Source: Ancylomarina sp. DW003
Lineage (GTDB): Bacteria > Bacteroidota > Bacteroidia > Bacteroidales > Marinifilaceae
Direction: 5' to 3'
DNA: 64,000 nucleotides
NCBI RefSeq assembly: GCF_029029505.1
Contig: NZ_JAKJSD010000001.1
Location: 186,001 to 250,000 of the forward strand
The translations under genes and the position numbers were made by a program. Under the pieces are notes generated by a model, which made no database searches, was not told where the DNA came from, and worked only from the letters and a program-made list of their open reading frames with translations. Shown here piece by piece: positions 1 to 9,202 of the stretch (within the stretch, counting starts at the first letter, position 1; every line of letters starts with the position of its first letter).

Positions 1-2257
1 ATAAAAGATCCTCTGAAATCTTGTGATAGAATTCAACTGCACCATGAAGCCTGTTATTCAAAACAGTATATTCAAGAGCAATATCAAATTGATTGTTCGA
101 CTCCCAAGTTAAATCTTGATTACCTACAGTAGACCAACGAAGACCTGACTCACCAGCATTTGGATGTGGCGCATATAATGCTTGGTATCCATAATAATCA
201 GATCTTTCATCTCCAATTCTATCATTACCAACCTCACCATAAGAAACTCTAAATTTAAGTTGGTCAATCCAAGTTAAATTCTGAATGAAAGCTTCCTGAT
301 CCATTCTCCAAGTAGCACCAACTGAATAGAAATTACCCCAACGTACATCAGGGTGGAAAACAGAAGAACCATCACGACGGAAAGATCCTTCTACATAGTA
401 TTTATTCTGGAAATTATATTTTCCTCTGGCAAAAAAACCTTCAGATTTCTTTTCAGAAGTAAAACCGTCTAATGAAATTGGAGTAACGAAGTTATCAAAT
501 TCATTAATCCCAGTTACATTTAACTTAGATTTCATACCATACATTTCAGAATAATTCAAATCATATGACTCATGTCCAAGTAAAACTTCAATGTTGTGAT
601 CTTCACCTATCTTAGTGTTATAGTTGATCAATTGGTTCCAGTTAAGAGCAGTCTGTGTATAACGCGTCTCGTTATAACGACCGTCAGGTGCACCATCTCC
701 AATAATATTGTTTTCGAAATCACTCTGATGATAACTCTGAACATCAATACCTACATTAGTAGAAACTTTTAAACCTTCTATAATATTAAACTCTGCATAA
801 GATCTATTACTAATAATATTAGTTTTAGTCTCATTATAGTTATAATCTAATTCAGCAACGATGTGTCTATCAACATTCGTTGGACGAGAACTACCATGAT
901 CGTATTGCTTTTTACCAGAAGCATCTAAAATATAATCTCCTGTTGACGGGTCGATAACATACACAGGATAAATTGGTCCCATATAACGAGCAAAACGGAA
1001 TGGGTTACCAAAACTAGTATTCCCATCAGTAGTAGAAGCAAGACCTTTTTTAGTGAAAGACCAAGACATGTTCGTTCCTAATTTGAACCATTTCTTTGGA
1101 GTTACATTTATATTCATACGCGTATTAATACGCTCAAAATCAGAATTTGTAACGTAACCTGTCTCATCTAAATAGCCTACAGAAAAGAAATAGTCATGTT
1201 TTTCTCCTCCACCTGAAGCAGATAAGTTATAATTTTGACGGTAACCAGTTTGCTCAATTGGATCATACCAATCTAAACTTTTTGCGATTACACTTGCATT
1301 TGGGTTAATAACACCATTAGCATCTACGATTTGATCATTAGGAACATTAAAAGGATTATAAGCAAGCTTGTCAAAAATTCCAGTAGCAGCAGTTTGAGCA
1401 GCTACAGCAGGGTCAGTACCAGCACCGTGAATTAATGCATTCTTATAAGATTGATACATCAACTCATAATAATCTTTTGCTCCAACAGTTTCATAGTGTG
1501 GTATAGCCTGATCAACAATACCCGTTACAGCCTTAAAGTCGATTTTTACTTTCCCCTGGTTTTTCTTACCACGCTTTGTTGTAATCATTACAACACCATT
1601 CGCAGCACGAGAACCGTAAAGTGCAGTTGAAGAAGCATCCTTCAAAATAGTCATAGATGCAATATCTTCAGGTGAGATATCAGCTAAAGAACCTTCGTAC
1701 TGAGAACCATCAACAACATAAAGAGGAGATGCGTCACCATTCAATGTTCCAAAACCACGAATACGAATAGCTGGAGCAGAACCAGGTTGTCCAGAAGTTG
1801 AAGCAACTTGTACACCTGTCGTAGAACCTTCTAGGGCTTGCCCTACTGAAGACAAAGTTCTTTCTTCTAATTTCTCAGCTCCTACAACACCTGCAGAACC
1901 AGTAAAAGATTCTTTCTTCGCAGTACCATAAGCTACAACCATTACCTCATCTACACCAATGGATTCTGATTCCATTACTAAATTAATAGTATTAGAATTC
2001 ACAGGCATCTCAGCTGTCTTCATACCAACAAATGAGAAAACAAGAATTTGATTTCCTTCAGATACACTTATAGTGTATTTACCATCAAAATCAGTAGTGG
2101 TTCCAATTGTGGTACCTTTAATAATTACAGAAACCCCAGGAATTGATAGCCCATCATCTGCTGAAGTAACTACTCCTGAAACCTCTCGACTTTGCGCAAG
2201 TACGCTTTGTAATCCTATAAGGCATAGGATTAGCATCGAAAATAGATTTTTTTTCAT
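1..2257 (-). CDS. SusC/RagA-family TonB-dependent receptor (3' end outside window)
   Basis: This outer-membrane TonB-dependent transporter belongs to the SusC family, which forms a pedal-bin complex with a SusD lipoprotein to import glycans or peptides. About 752 codons are open to the left edge, so the C-terminal barrel end and any susD partner lie outside the window. Visible in order are a signal peptide (residues 1-22, ending in LAQ), a carboxypeptidase-regulatory-like domain (about 24-100), a TonB box around DEVMVVAYGT, a plug with LYGSRAANGV, then barrel sequence. There is no STN domain, so it should not signal to a FecR. The first hundred residues closely match the susC at 5065-8190, as do the leader and promoter. 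The substrate cannot be read from sequence. Confidence 0.93.
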   Translation of the reverse strand, partial: MKKNLFSMLILCLIGLQSVLAQSREVSGVVTSADDGLSIPGVSVIIKGTTIGTTTDFDGKYTISVSEGNQILVFSFVGMKTAEMPVNSNTINLVMESESIGVDEVMVVAYGTAKKESFTGSAGVVGAEKLEERTLSSVGQALEGSTTGVQVASTSGQPGSAPAIRIRGFGTLNGDASPLYVVDGSQYEGSLADISPEDIASMTILKDASSTALYGSRAANGVVMITTKRGKKNQGKVKIDFKAVTGIVDQAIPHYETVGAKDYYELMYQSYKNALIHGAGTDPAVAAQTAATGIFDKLAYNPFNVPNDQIVDANGVINPNASVIAKSLDWYDPIEQTGYRQNYNLSASGGGEKHDYFFSVGYLDETGYVTNSDFERINTRMNINVTPKKWFKLGTNMSWSFTKKGLASTTDGNTSFGNPFRFARYMGPIYPVYVIDPSTGDYILDASGKKQYDHGSSRPTNVDRHIVAELDYNYNETKTNIISNRSYAEFNIIEGLKVSTNVGIDVQSYHQSDFENNIIGDGAPDGRYNETRYTQTALNWNQLINYNTKIGEDHNIEVLLGHESYDLNYSEMYGMKSKLNVTGINEFDNFVTPISLDGFTSEKKSEGFFARGKYNFQNKYYVEGSFRRDGSSVFHPDVRWGNFYSVGATWRMDQEAFIQNLTWIDQLKFRVSYGEVGNDRIGDERSDYYGYQALYAPHPNAGESGLRWSTVGNQDLTWESNNQFDIALEYTVLNNRLHGAVEFYHKISEDLL

Positions 2258-2425
2258 GAATTTTTAGTTAGTCGTTAATTAATTAGCCAAATGACAATAT
2301 TAACAATTGTTAAAATTAACATTTAGGTTTTTCATCTTTTCAACCATCAAATAAACCCTCAAGCACCTGTATTAACTACAGACACAGTCCCAATAAGGAT
2401 AAATTCAATTAATCAAAGACCCTTC

Positions 2426-2455
2426 AAAAGTGTGAAAAAAACTTAAATAGACAAG
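2426..2455 (-). promoter_or_regulatory. susC promoter, Bacteroidota type, with block shared with 8369-8393
   Basis: Read on the minus strand, TTG is followed by exactly 19 nt and then CACTTTTG, close to the Bacteroidota consensus TTTG-N19-TAnnTTTG. The 25 bases at 2426-2450 are identical to 8369-8393 in front of the other susC, including the whole spacer with its run of seven T and CACA. The start of transcription would be near 2419, giving a leader of about 160 nt. Confidence 0.6.
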
Positions 2456-2770
2456 TAATATTTGGAAATTCCACAAAATTCAAAACATAAGATGAATGTT
2501 AATTTTACTTAAAAAACATTCAACTAGAATGAGTAGGTTCACCAACCTCAGAAACATCATCAAACTATTTCATTTAAACTATAGCAAGTATAAAACAACA
2601 CTTGATGACTGAAAATCAAAACAATGAGTCAAGGCTATTGAACGTCACTAAAAAAATAGCGTAAAGTAAAACTTAATTAAAAAATAATTTATTGATTAAT
2701 TAAAAACATTCATCTCTAGACTCTTTATAAATAAGCTATTAAATTTCTAAAAATCAAGACTTCCTGAATC

Positions 2771-2807
2771 AAAAAAAATGCCATCTCCCATTTAAGGGAA
2801 ACAGCAT
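2771..2807 (-). terminator. rho-independent terminator after the 228-aa secreted protein gene
   Basis: On the minus strand a 12-bp stem (ATGCTGTTTCCC paired with GGGAGATGGCAT, three G-T pairs) with a 6-nt loop is followed by eight T. Confidence 0.75.
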
Positions 2808-2831
2808 TAAGAAAAAATCTATAAATTTTTA

Positions 2832-3518
2832 TTAAAGAGAGCTATAGAAATCAAAAATCTTAATAAAATCATCTTCTTTAGTATATTTCAATCTATTCCT
2901 TTTCACAAATTTCTTAATAATTTCTTCCTTGTCGGAAAACAAATTAAGAATTGTTCTTTTCTTAGGGGTAAATAATTCAGCTGCAGCATCTCCAACACAA
3001 ACATAGTATTCTCGCTTAACAATGTACTTATCAATTTCCTGTTTCTGATACCCACTAACATCTCTTGCTTTTATAAATTTATTAGTGTAATATTTATATA
3101 GCTTAATGTTAGTCCCAGATAAAAAATCTACATAAACATCTATTAGATTATTTCCAAAGTGTAATTTCGTGAAAATAAACCTATGTCCATCAAACACAAT
3201 CGAATCAATAACATTTTGGTTAATAATTTTATTAACCACACCATCATTCTTCACATGCATTTCATTACCGTATATAAAGAATCTTAAAGAAACGTTCTTA
3301 ATTACATGATTATTATTAAAATAGACAATCCCATCAGACCAGTCTTTATCAATAAAATAATCACCTTCAACATTTACCATCTTAGAAAAACTATCAAAAT
3401 GATTCTTCCTTAATTCTGAAAAGGAAGATGCAAAATTAGAATTAACCTGTGAAAGTATAGATTGATTAAAAACTATCATTACAAAAGCAATACTGAAAAC
3501 AAATTTAAATAATCTCAT
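2832..3518 (-). CDS. small secreted protein, third gene of the sus operon, function unknown
   Basis: This 228-residue protein has an N-terminal hydrophobic signal segment (about residues 5-23, ending ILSQ) and no lipobox, so it is probably periplasmic or exported. I recognise no catalytic motif. The C-terminal third is basic and mostly charged, with a KREYYVCVG stretch and a short repeat-like K/R-rich helix region. I recall similar C-termini in unannotated Bacteroidota proteins but cannot name a family. It lies 100 bases downstream of susD on the same strand. A terminator (3557-3591) between them could lower its expression, and another terminator closes it, so it may have its own weak promoter or receive read-through. 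Confidence 0.7.
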   Translation of the reverse strand: MRLFKFVFSIAFVMIVFNQSILSQVNSNFASSFSELRKNHFDSFSKMVNVEGDYFIDKDWSDGIVYFNNNHVIKNVSLRFFIYGNEMHVKNDGVVNKIINQNVIDSIVFDGHRFIFTKLHFGNNLIDVYVDFLSGTNIKLYKYYTNKFIKARDVSGYQKQEIDKYIVKREYYVCVGDAAAELFTPKKRTILNLFSDKEEIIKKFVKRNRLKYTKEDDFIKIFDFYSSL

Positions 3519-3556
3519 TTCTTAATTGTTATAATTTATTGATTACTAAATATAAC

Positions 3557-3591
3557 AAAAAAAAGGATTACTCAAAATGAGCAACCCTTTT
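3557..3591 (-). terminator. rho-independent terminator after susD
   Basis: On the minus strand a 13-bp stem (AAAAGGGTTGCTC with GAGTAATCCTTTT, two wobble pairs) and a 5-nt loop run into TTTT. It sits between susD and the 228-aa gene. Confidence 0.7.
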
Positions 3592-3618
3592 CAAAATCAT
3601 AAATGTAGATAACATTAA

Positions 3619-5046
3619 CTATCGATTAGCATTAACAGTGTCATCAATATTTTCATTAGCATCAATTTCAATCTGAGGAACTTTCAAAAAGAATCTCTTA
3701 TCATTCGGCGTTAAAGTAACAAATACCCTATGGTTACCATTACGAGTGATACCTCTAGTCAGACGCTTAGCATCAAACCACTCAACTCCCATTTCTGCAT
3801 ACAGTTCTTTTCTTCTTTCAAGAAGAATTTCTTCCAATAATGCAGCACCAGTATTTGTCGATTTTACAGCACTAGGGTCACGATCAGATTGCAATGCAAA
3901 GAGTAAGTTATGAGCAGTAGTTTCATCACCATTACGATAATTAGCTTCTGCATCAACTAGAACCATTTCAGCAGTTCTCATTAAGTGCATATCAGAATCG
4001 AATGCAAAAATGAATTTATCACTAATAAATTGTTGATAATTTCCAACTGGAGCACCATAACCATTCCTAAATTCATTTCTAACATCTGTTGCAGTAAACT
4101 CACTTACAAATGCACTATTTACAAACATACCAAAATATGCATCTTGATTATGGTCTGCAAAAGCATGTGGAGCAACATAATAGTAATTTGATTGATCTGA
4201 TTGCTGATCCATTCCCCAAAGAACTTCAGAAGCATCAATATCATTAAAACCTCCAGCATAAATTGACGCATCCAGAGCAGAATTTACATCACCACCATAA
4301 GCTGCATTTGCCGCAACCTCAATTTGATCCCAATCTCTATTCAAAGCCATCAAAATTCGAGCTTTAATACCATTAGCAACACTCTTGTTCATGTATGATT
4401 TATTGATTCTTTCTTCAGGTAAACCAGCGATTGCATCATTAATATCCTGTATCATGAACGCCTCATAATCTGCTGGTTCAGACATTGGCCCAGCTTCAGT
4501 TACTTGCTCCTTATACAAAGGAGGTGTTTTTAATCCAGAATCTTTAGAATAATATTCTAAATACAATTGGAAGTAAAAGAATGCTCTCATAGCCTTTGCC
4601 TCTGCAATAAAAGCTGGTTTATCAACTTCAGCCAAAGCTGTACTTGCAGTTACCTCTTTAATAATAGTATTCGCATGATTAATCATCTCATAATCAAACT
4701 GCCAAGTAATACGAACTCTTGAATAGGTTGGTTCGCGATTTTCATGAGCATAATCGTAAAGATACCAAGTCGGTCTCTGAATTATATCATTCCCTTTTAC
4801 TGATCGTGCATAATACATAGAATAAACACCACCATTATCAGTTCTATATGAATCATCTTCATATTCATATTGTCCTCTAAACATTCTATATAATCCGGAA
4901 AAATATGCCTGAACACCTTCTTTTGAACCATATATTTCATTTGCTGTCAATACATCAGTTGGCTTGGGATCATCTAAATAATCAGAACATCCAGCCCCTC
5001 CCATTAGCATAGCAATAACTGCTATTAATATATATATTCTTTTCAT
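3619..5046 (-). CDS. SusD/RagB-family outer-membrane lipoprotein
   Basis: This is the surface-exposed substrate-binding partner of the upstream SusC. The 475-residue protein starts with a lipoprotein signal ending GGAGC, so the anchored cysteine is about residue 20, followed by the typical SDYLDDPKPTDVLT beginning of mature SusD. The helical TPR-like scaffold and the C-terminal LLEERRKELYAEMGVEWFDAKR segment are family hallmarks. It is 18 bases downstream of susC, an obvious operon pair. Binding specificity varies widely in this family and no polysaccharidase gene is nearby, so the ligand is unknown. Confidence 0.93.
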   Translation of the reverse strand: MKRIYILIAVIAMLMGGAGCSDYLDDPKPTDVLTANEIYGSKEGVQAYFSGLYRMFRGQYEYEDDSYRTDNGGVYSMYYARSVKGNDIIQRPTWYLYDYAHENREPTYSRVRITWQFDYEMINHANTIIKEVTASTALAEVDKPAFIAEAKAMRAFFYFQLYLEYYSKDSGLKTPPLYKEQVTEAGPMSEPADYEAFMIQDINDAIAGLPEERINKSYMNKSVANGIKARILMALNRDWDQIEVAANAAYGGDVNSALDASIYAGGFNDIDASEVLWGMDQQSDQSNYYYVAPHAFADHNQDAYFGMFVNSAFVSEFTATDVRNEFRNGYGAPVGNYQQFISDKFIFAFDSDMHLMRTAEMVLVDAEANYRNGDETTAHNLLFALQSDRDPSAVKSTNTGAALLEEILLERRKELYAEMGVEWFDAKRLTRGITRNGNHRVFVTLTPNDKRFFLKVPQIEIDANENIDDTVNANR

Positions 5047-5064
5047 GTCTTTAAATTTAGTTGA

Positions 5065-8000
5065 TTAAAATTCTAGATTTACACCAAATGAAACAGTCTT
5101 CATAATATTTGAACGACTATCTGTAGTACCAGCAAGACTTTGCTCTGGATCAAGTCCCTCTAAAGAAGAAATTGTCCATAAGTTATCAGCTTGAAAATAA
5201 AAACGACACTTGTTCAAATTTACTTTCTTCAATAAAGATTCAGGAAGATTATAACCAATAGTTAAAGCTTTCAGTCTTAAGTAATCATTATCAAATAAGA
5301 AACGAGTTGAAGTACCGTTATAATCATTATTTGCATTAATCAACTTAGGCACATTCGTTTTATCACCTGGTTTTTGCCAACGGTTCTTAATATCAACGTG
5401 TAACTGTTGACCAGGTCTATCCAAACTACTCATTAATCCAGCATATGAATAATCATATAACTGACCACCAATACTATAGTTAAACTGAACATTTAAATCA
5501 AAATTCTTATACTTGAAATATGATCCGAAACCTCCTGTAAAATCAGGCAATGAAGATCCTTGATAATAACGATCAGCATCACCATAAACATTAGTAGTTT
5601 CTTTTGTAATATTTCCATCAGTATCTTCTACATCCATGTACCATAGAGCTTCTCCTGTTTGCTCATCAACACCTGCATATTCTCTAATAAAGAAATCGTA
5701 AACTGATTTCCCAACTTTCCATTTCTTAGTTCCCTGAACAATCTCTTCTTGAGGCAACTTAGTCAACTCGTTTTTGTTTGTGGAAATATTAAATGTAGAA
5801 GTCCAATAAATATCATCAGTATGCATATTTACAGTATTCACAATAAATTCAAATCCAGAGTTCTTTACAGATCCAATATTAGTTGTAACAACCGTATTAC
5901 CAGTAGAAGCAGCTAAAGGCATATCAAATAATAAATCTACCGATTCTTTGCTATAATACTCTAACGAACCTGTAACTCTATTATTAAAGAAACCATAATC
6001 GATAGCAACATTGAATAAAGCTGTTTTCTCCCATTTAATTTCCTGATCTACTATGCCTCCTTGTAAAACTCCAGTATTCACACCGTTATTCCAACCTGTA
6101 TCATAAGCAGCATAGTAAGGGAAGTATCCAATACCTCTATTATTTCCAAGCTCTCCATAAGATGCTCTAATCTTTAGTAGATCAATTTTATTAGCAAAAC
6201 TCTTCATAAAATTCTCATCTGACAAAATCCAGTTTGCTCCTACTGAATAGAAAGTACCCCATCGATTATCAGAATCAAATCTTGATGATCCGTCTGTTCT
6301 AACACTAAAATCAACGAAATAACGCTGTAAATAATTATAATCTACACGCCCCATATATGACTCAAGTCTTTCTGAATTAACATAACCGCCAACAGATTCC
6401 GGCAATGTACTACCTGACATAACTTTCACACCTGGTAAAAACCCAGTACCTTGAGCAGACAAACGATCATAATTATAATCGTAATATTCCGAAATAACGT
6501 CAACTGCTAAAGAATGATCTTCAAAATCTTTCTTAAAATTAAGAGAGTTTGTTATTGTTGTCGTCTCAGTAATAGTTCTTTGTTGTGAAACACGACCTGC
6601 AACTGAAGCAGCAGAACCATACTTATAATGATCATATTCATTAGAATCATAAACATATCTTTCATATCCAAAATTTGTTCTAAAAGATAAATTTTTATGA
6701 AGATCAATTTTCATAAATGTTGAAGAGAACAAGTTTGAGCGAGTATATAGAATCTCGTTTAACAATGAAGACGAAACAGCATTCTCACCGCCTAAACGAG
6801 GTCTTACCGCATTTACCGATTGTCCACTTACATTACCATAATCATAAATTTTATTCCCATTTGCATCAAATTTAAGATCACCATTTGCATCTCTTTGATA
6901 AATAGGATAAATATTAGCAATTGAGTTAGCCCATTGCATAATACTAGTATAAGAATTACCTGATTGGTTAGGATAATTCTGAATAGATTTAGAAAAAGAA
7001 GTATTTGTTCCCATCTCCATCCAATCTCTCAGTTTAGCTTTTAGGTTAATACGGCCCGAATATCTTTCAAATTCTGATTCTATAATTGCACCTTCTTGCT
7101 TCAAGTAGTTACCATTTATAAAATATACAACATTATCACTACTTCCATTCACACTTAAGTCATACTCATTATAAAATGCATTATCATTAGATAAAGCATC
7201 ATACCAGTCTGAGTCCCACTTAAGGTTAGCTCCTGATACAATTTCACCATCAGTTCCAACTGGGTTAGCTGTATCATAAGGATTATACCCTAAAGTTGTA
7301 ATCAAATCATTAGTGGCAGTCTGCCCAGCAGTTGAATAATCAGCAGCGGTAGCATTCTCTGGAAGTTCAGCATTTCTTATTGCCTCCCAAGAGTACTTCA
7401 TATAATCTTCTGCACCAACATAGTCGTACAAATCAACCGCAGCGTTAGAAACTCCAGCTCTTGCATTTATAGAAATGGTTGCATCTTTTTTAGTATACTT
7501 ACCTCCTTTTGTTGTGATCAAAATTACACCATTAGCCGCACGAGAACCGTATAATGCTGATGCTGATGCATCTTTCAAAACATTAATTGTCTCAATTTGT
7601 GAAGAACTAATTGAATTTAGATTACCAGAAAAAACAACACCATCAACTACGATTAACGGTTCTGCAGAAGCGTTAACAGAACCAATACCACGAATACGGA
7701 TAGTTGGATTCTCTCCTGGTTGCCCCCCTGATGTTAAAATATTTACTCCAGGAGCCGCACCTTGTATAGAACTAATAGGTGAAACCGCGATTTGGTTTTC
7801 CAATACTTCTGCACCAACACTTGTTACAGCACCAGTTAGAGATCTTTTGTTCTTAGTACCGTAGGCAACAACAACAACTTCATCCATACCAACAGATTCA
7901 GACTCCATAACAACATTAATCGTGCTCGAAGTAATCTGGACTTCTTGATCTTTCATTCCAACGAAAGAAAACACTAAAACGTTTCCATCTGCTGGCACAG

Positions 8001-8190
8001 CGATTGAATACTTTCCATCGAAATCAGTAGAAGTACCAATAGTAGTACCTTTCACAATAATTGAAACTCCAGGTATAGACAAACCATCTTCGGCAGATGT
8101 TACTACTCCTGAAACTTCTCGACTTTGAGCGAATACGCTCTGCAATCCTATTAAACACAGGACAAGCATCGAAAATAGATTTTTTTTCAT
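5065..8190 (-). CDS. SusC/RagA-family TonB-dependent receptor
   Basis: This is a complete 1041-residue outer-membrane transporter of normal family length. It has a signal peptide (1-22), a carboxypeptidase-regulatory-like domain (about 24-100), a TonB box (DEVVVVAYGT, 103-112), a plug (about 115-230, with LYGSRAANGV at 213-222) and a long beta-barrel ending in an aromatic-terminated strand (GVNLEF). It has no STN signalling domain. It forms an operon with the SusD gene 18 bases downstream. The promoter block and the first codons nearly repeat those of the susC at the left edge, so the two operons are either recent relatives or under the same control. Substrate unknown. Confidence 0.95.
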   Translation of the reverse strand: MKKNLFSMLVLCLIGLQSVFAQSREVSGVVTSAEDGLSIPGVSIIVKGTTIGTSTDFDGKYSIAVPADGNVLVFSFVGMKDQEVQITSSTINVVMESESVGMDEVVVVAYGTKNKRSLTGAVTSVGAEVLENQIAVSPISSIQGAAPGVNILTSGGQPGENPTIRIRGIGSVNASAEPLIVVDGVVFSGNLNSISSSQIETINVLKDASASALYGSRAANGVILITTKGGKYTKKDATISINARAGVSNAAVDLYDYVGAEDYMKYSWEAIRNAELPENATAADYSTAGQTATNDLITTLGYNPYDTANPVGTDGEIVSGANLKWDSDWYDALSNDNAFYNEYDLSVNGSSDNVVYFINGNYLKQEGAIIESEFERYSGRINLKAKLRDWMEMGTNTSFSKSIQNYPNQSGNSYTSIMQWANSIANIYPIYQRDANGDLKFDANGNKIYDYGNVSGQSVNAVRPRLGGENAVSSSLLNEILYTRSNLFSSTFMKIDLHKNLSFRTNFGYERYVYDSNEYDHYKYGSAASVAGRVSQQRTITETTTITNSLNFKKDFEDHSLAVDVISEYYDYNYDRLSAQGTGFLPGVKVMSGSTLPESVGGYVNSERLESYMGRVDYNYLQRYFVDFSVRTDGSSRFDSDNRWGTFYSVGANWILSDENFMKSFANKIDLLKIRASYGELGNNRGIGYFPYYAAYDTGWNNGVNTGVLQGGIVDQEIKWEKTALFNVAIDYGFFNNRVTGSLEYYSKESVDLLFDMPLAASTGNTVVTTNIGSVKNSGFEFIVNTVNMHTDDIYWTSTFNISTNKNELTKLPQEEIVQGTKKWKVGKSVYDFFIREYAGVDEQTGEALWYMDVEDTDGNITKETTNVYGDADRYYQGSSLPDFTGGFGSYFKYKNFDLNVQFNYSIGGQLYDYSYAGLMSSLDRPGQQLHVDIKNRWQKPGDKTNVPKLINANNDYNGTSTRFLFDNDYLRLKALTIGYNLPESLLKKVNLNKCRFYFQADNLWTISSLEGLDPEQSLAGTTDSRSNIMKTVSFGVNLEF

Positions 8191-8368
8191 AAATTTTTAG
8201 TTAGTGGTTAATTAACATTTTTTTACACAATGCAAATACTAATGATCTTTTACAACTATTAAGAAAACCAGATCCACCTCGTGCTAATAAGCTCACAATC
8301 GGCACACAAGCCTTTAAATTCAAGTGATTGATCAATTACAAAAACTTAGTAATTCGATTTAGCCATAC

Positions 8369-8399
8369 CAAAAGTGTGAAAAAAACTTAAATAATCAAA
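8369..8399 (-). promoter_or_regulatory. susC promoter with block identical to 2426-2450
   Basis: On the minus strand TTTG is followed by exactly 19 nt and CACTTTTG, the Bacteroidota -33/-7 layout. Bases 8369-8393 are identical to 2426-2450. The predicted leader is about 170 nt. Confidence 0.62.
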
Positions 8400-8599
8400 G
8401 TGTTTACACGAACAATATCTAAGTATTATATTAATATCAATGATAATACAATGATCAATCATAATTAGCATCATTAATAAAATTTCAAATCATAAAATTT
8501 CTATTCTTCAGATACACAAGTTAATCTATGTTAAAATATGTTGTATTTTAACAATTTAAATACATTCAAAATCTGAGGTATTGCTATCTAATTTTTATT

Positions 8600-8607
8600 T
8601 AAATTTG
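8600..8607 (+). promoter_or_regulatory. -7 box (TAAATTTG) for the carbonic-anhydrase-like gene
   Basis: An exact TAnnTTTG match lies 33 bases before the ATG. No good -33 box is present at the usual 19-nt spacing. Confidence 0.4.
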
Positions 8608-8640
8608 TATTTAAATTCAAACTAAATAAGGAATTAAGTC

Positions 8641-9153
8641 ATGGCATATATAATAGATCTGAAAGGTAAAACACCCCAAATGGGCAAAAACTGTTTTTTA
8701 GCTCCAAACGCAAGTATTATTGGTGACGTAACAATGGGTGATGGGTGTAGTATTTGGTTCAGTGCAGTACTACGTGGAGATGTTCACTACATCAAAATTG
8801 GGAATAATGTGAATATTCAAGATAATGCTACTATTCATGCTACCTACAAAAAATCACCAACTAATATTGGGAACAATGTTTCAATTGCTCATAATGCGGT
8901 TGTTCACGGATGCACAATAAAGGATAATGTACTAATAGGAATGGGTGCTGTTGTTCTGGATGATGCGATTATAGAACCCAACGCAATTATTGCAGCAGGA
9001 TCCGTAGTTACCAAAGGTACTCATGTGGAATCAGGAAGTGTTTACGCTGGCTCTCCGGCAAAAAAAATTAAGGAATTAAGTCCTGAATTATTAGAGGGAG
9101 AGATTAATCGAATTGCCAACTCATATGCAATGTACGCTAGCTGGTACGAATAG
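8641..9153 (+). CDS. gamma-carbonic anhydrase family protein (hexapeptide repeat)
   Basis: This 170-residue cytoplasmic protein consists of left-handed beta-helix hexapeptide repeats (for example NVNIQDNATIHATY, NVSIAHNAVVHGCTIKDN) and a C-terminal helix. Histidines in IHAT and in IAHNAVVHG are placed like the three zinc ligands of the YrdA/PaaY/CaiE group of gamma-carbonic-anhydrase-like proteins. A metal-dependent hydratase or acyl-transfer role is possible, but many members have no proven activity. The gene is monocistronic: a hairpin separates it from the convergent murI. Confidence 0.88.
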   Translation: MAYIIDLKGKTPQMGKNCFLAPNASIIGDVTMGDGCSIWFSAVLRGDVHYIKIGNNVNIQDNATIHATYKKSPTNIGNNVSIAHNAVVHGCTIKDNVLIGMGAVVLDDAIIEPNAIIAAGSVVTKGTHVESGSVYAGSPAKKIKELSPELLEGEINRIANSYAMYASWYE

Positions 9154-9168
9154 AATGAAAACTCAAAT

Positions 9169-9201
9169 AATGCATGATTAAAGCTATATTAATCGTGCAT
9201 T
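9169..9201. terminator. hairpin between convergent gamma-CA-like gene and murI
   Basis: AATGCATGATTAA pairs with TTAATCGTGCATT around a short loop. Neither side has a strong T run, so it is a modest, possibly bidirectional terminator. Confidence 0.45.
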
Positions 9202-9202
9202 A

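Larger units (their letters stand above)
2258..2831. other. intergenic region upstream of the first susC
   Basis: This 574-base AT-rich gap has no credible gene. On the minus strand it holds the susC promoter (near 2426-2455) with a leader of about 160 nt, and the terminator of the small secreted-protein gene (2771-2807). I see nothing convincing in the stretch between them. Confidence 0.6.
8191..8640. other. divergent intergenic region between susC and the carbonic-anhydrase-like gene
   Basis: This 450-base AT-rich region has no gene. It carries the susC promoter on the minus strand (8369-8399, leader about 170 nt) and a -7 box for the plus-strand gene at 8600-8607. The remaining middle part shows nothing I can assign. 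Confidence 0.6.

Noticed and set aside
1-2257. The first susC as a truncated pseudogene
   Set aside because: The frame is open to the window edge, with normal domains; it is cut by the window, not by a stop.
7475-7864. A 129-residue frame on the plus strand inside susC
   Set aside because: It is the antisense of the conserved plug region; the same kind of shadow occurs inside the other two susC genes.
1-8190. A polysaccharide utilisation locus
   Set aside because: SusCD pairs alone do not make one: there is no glycoside hydrolase, lyase or sulfatase in the window.
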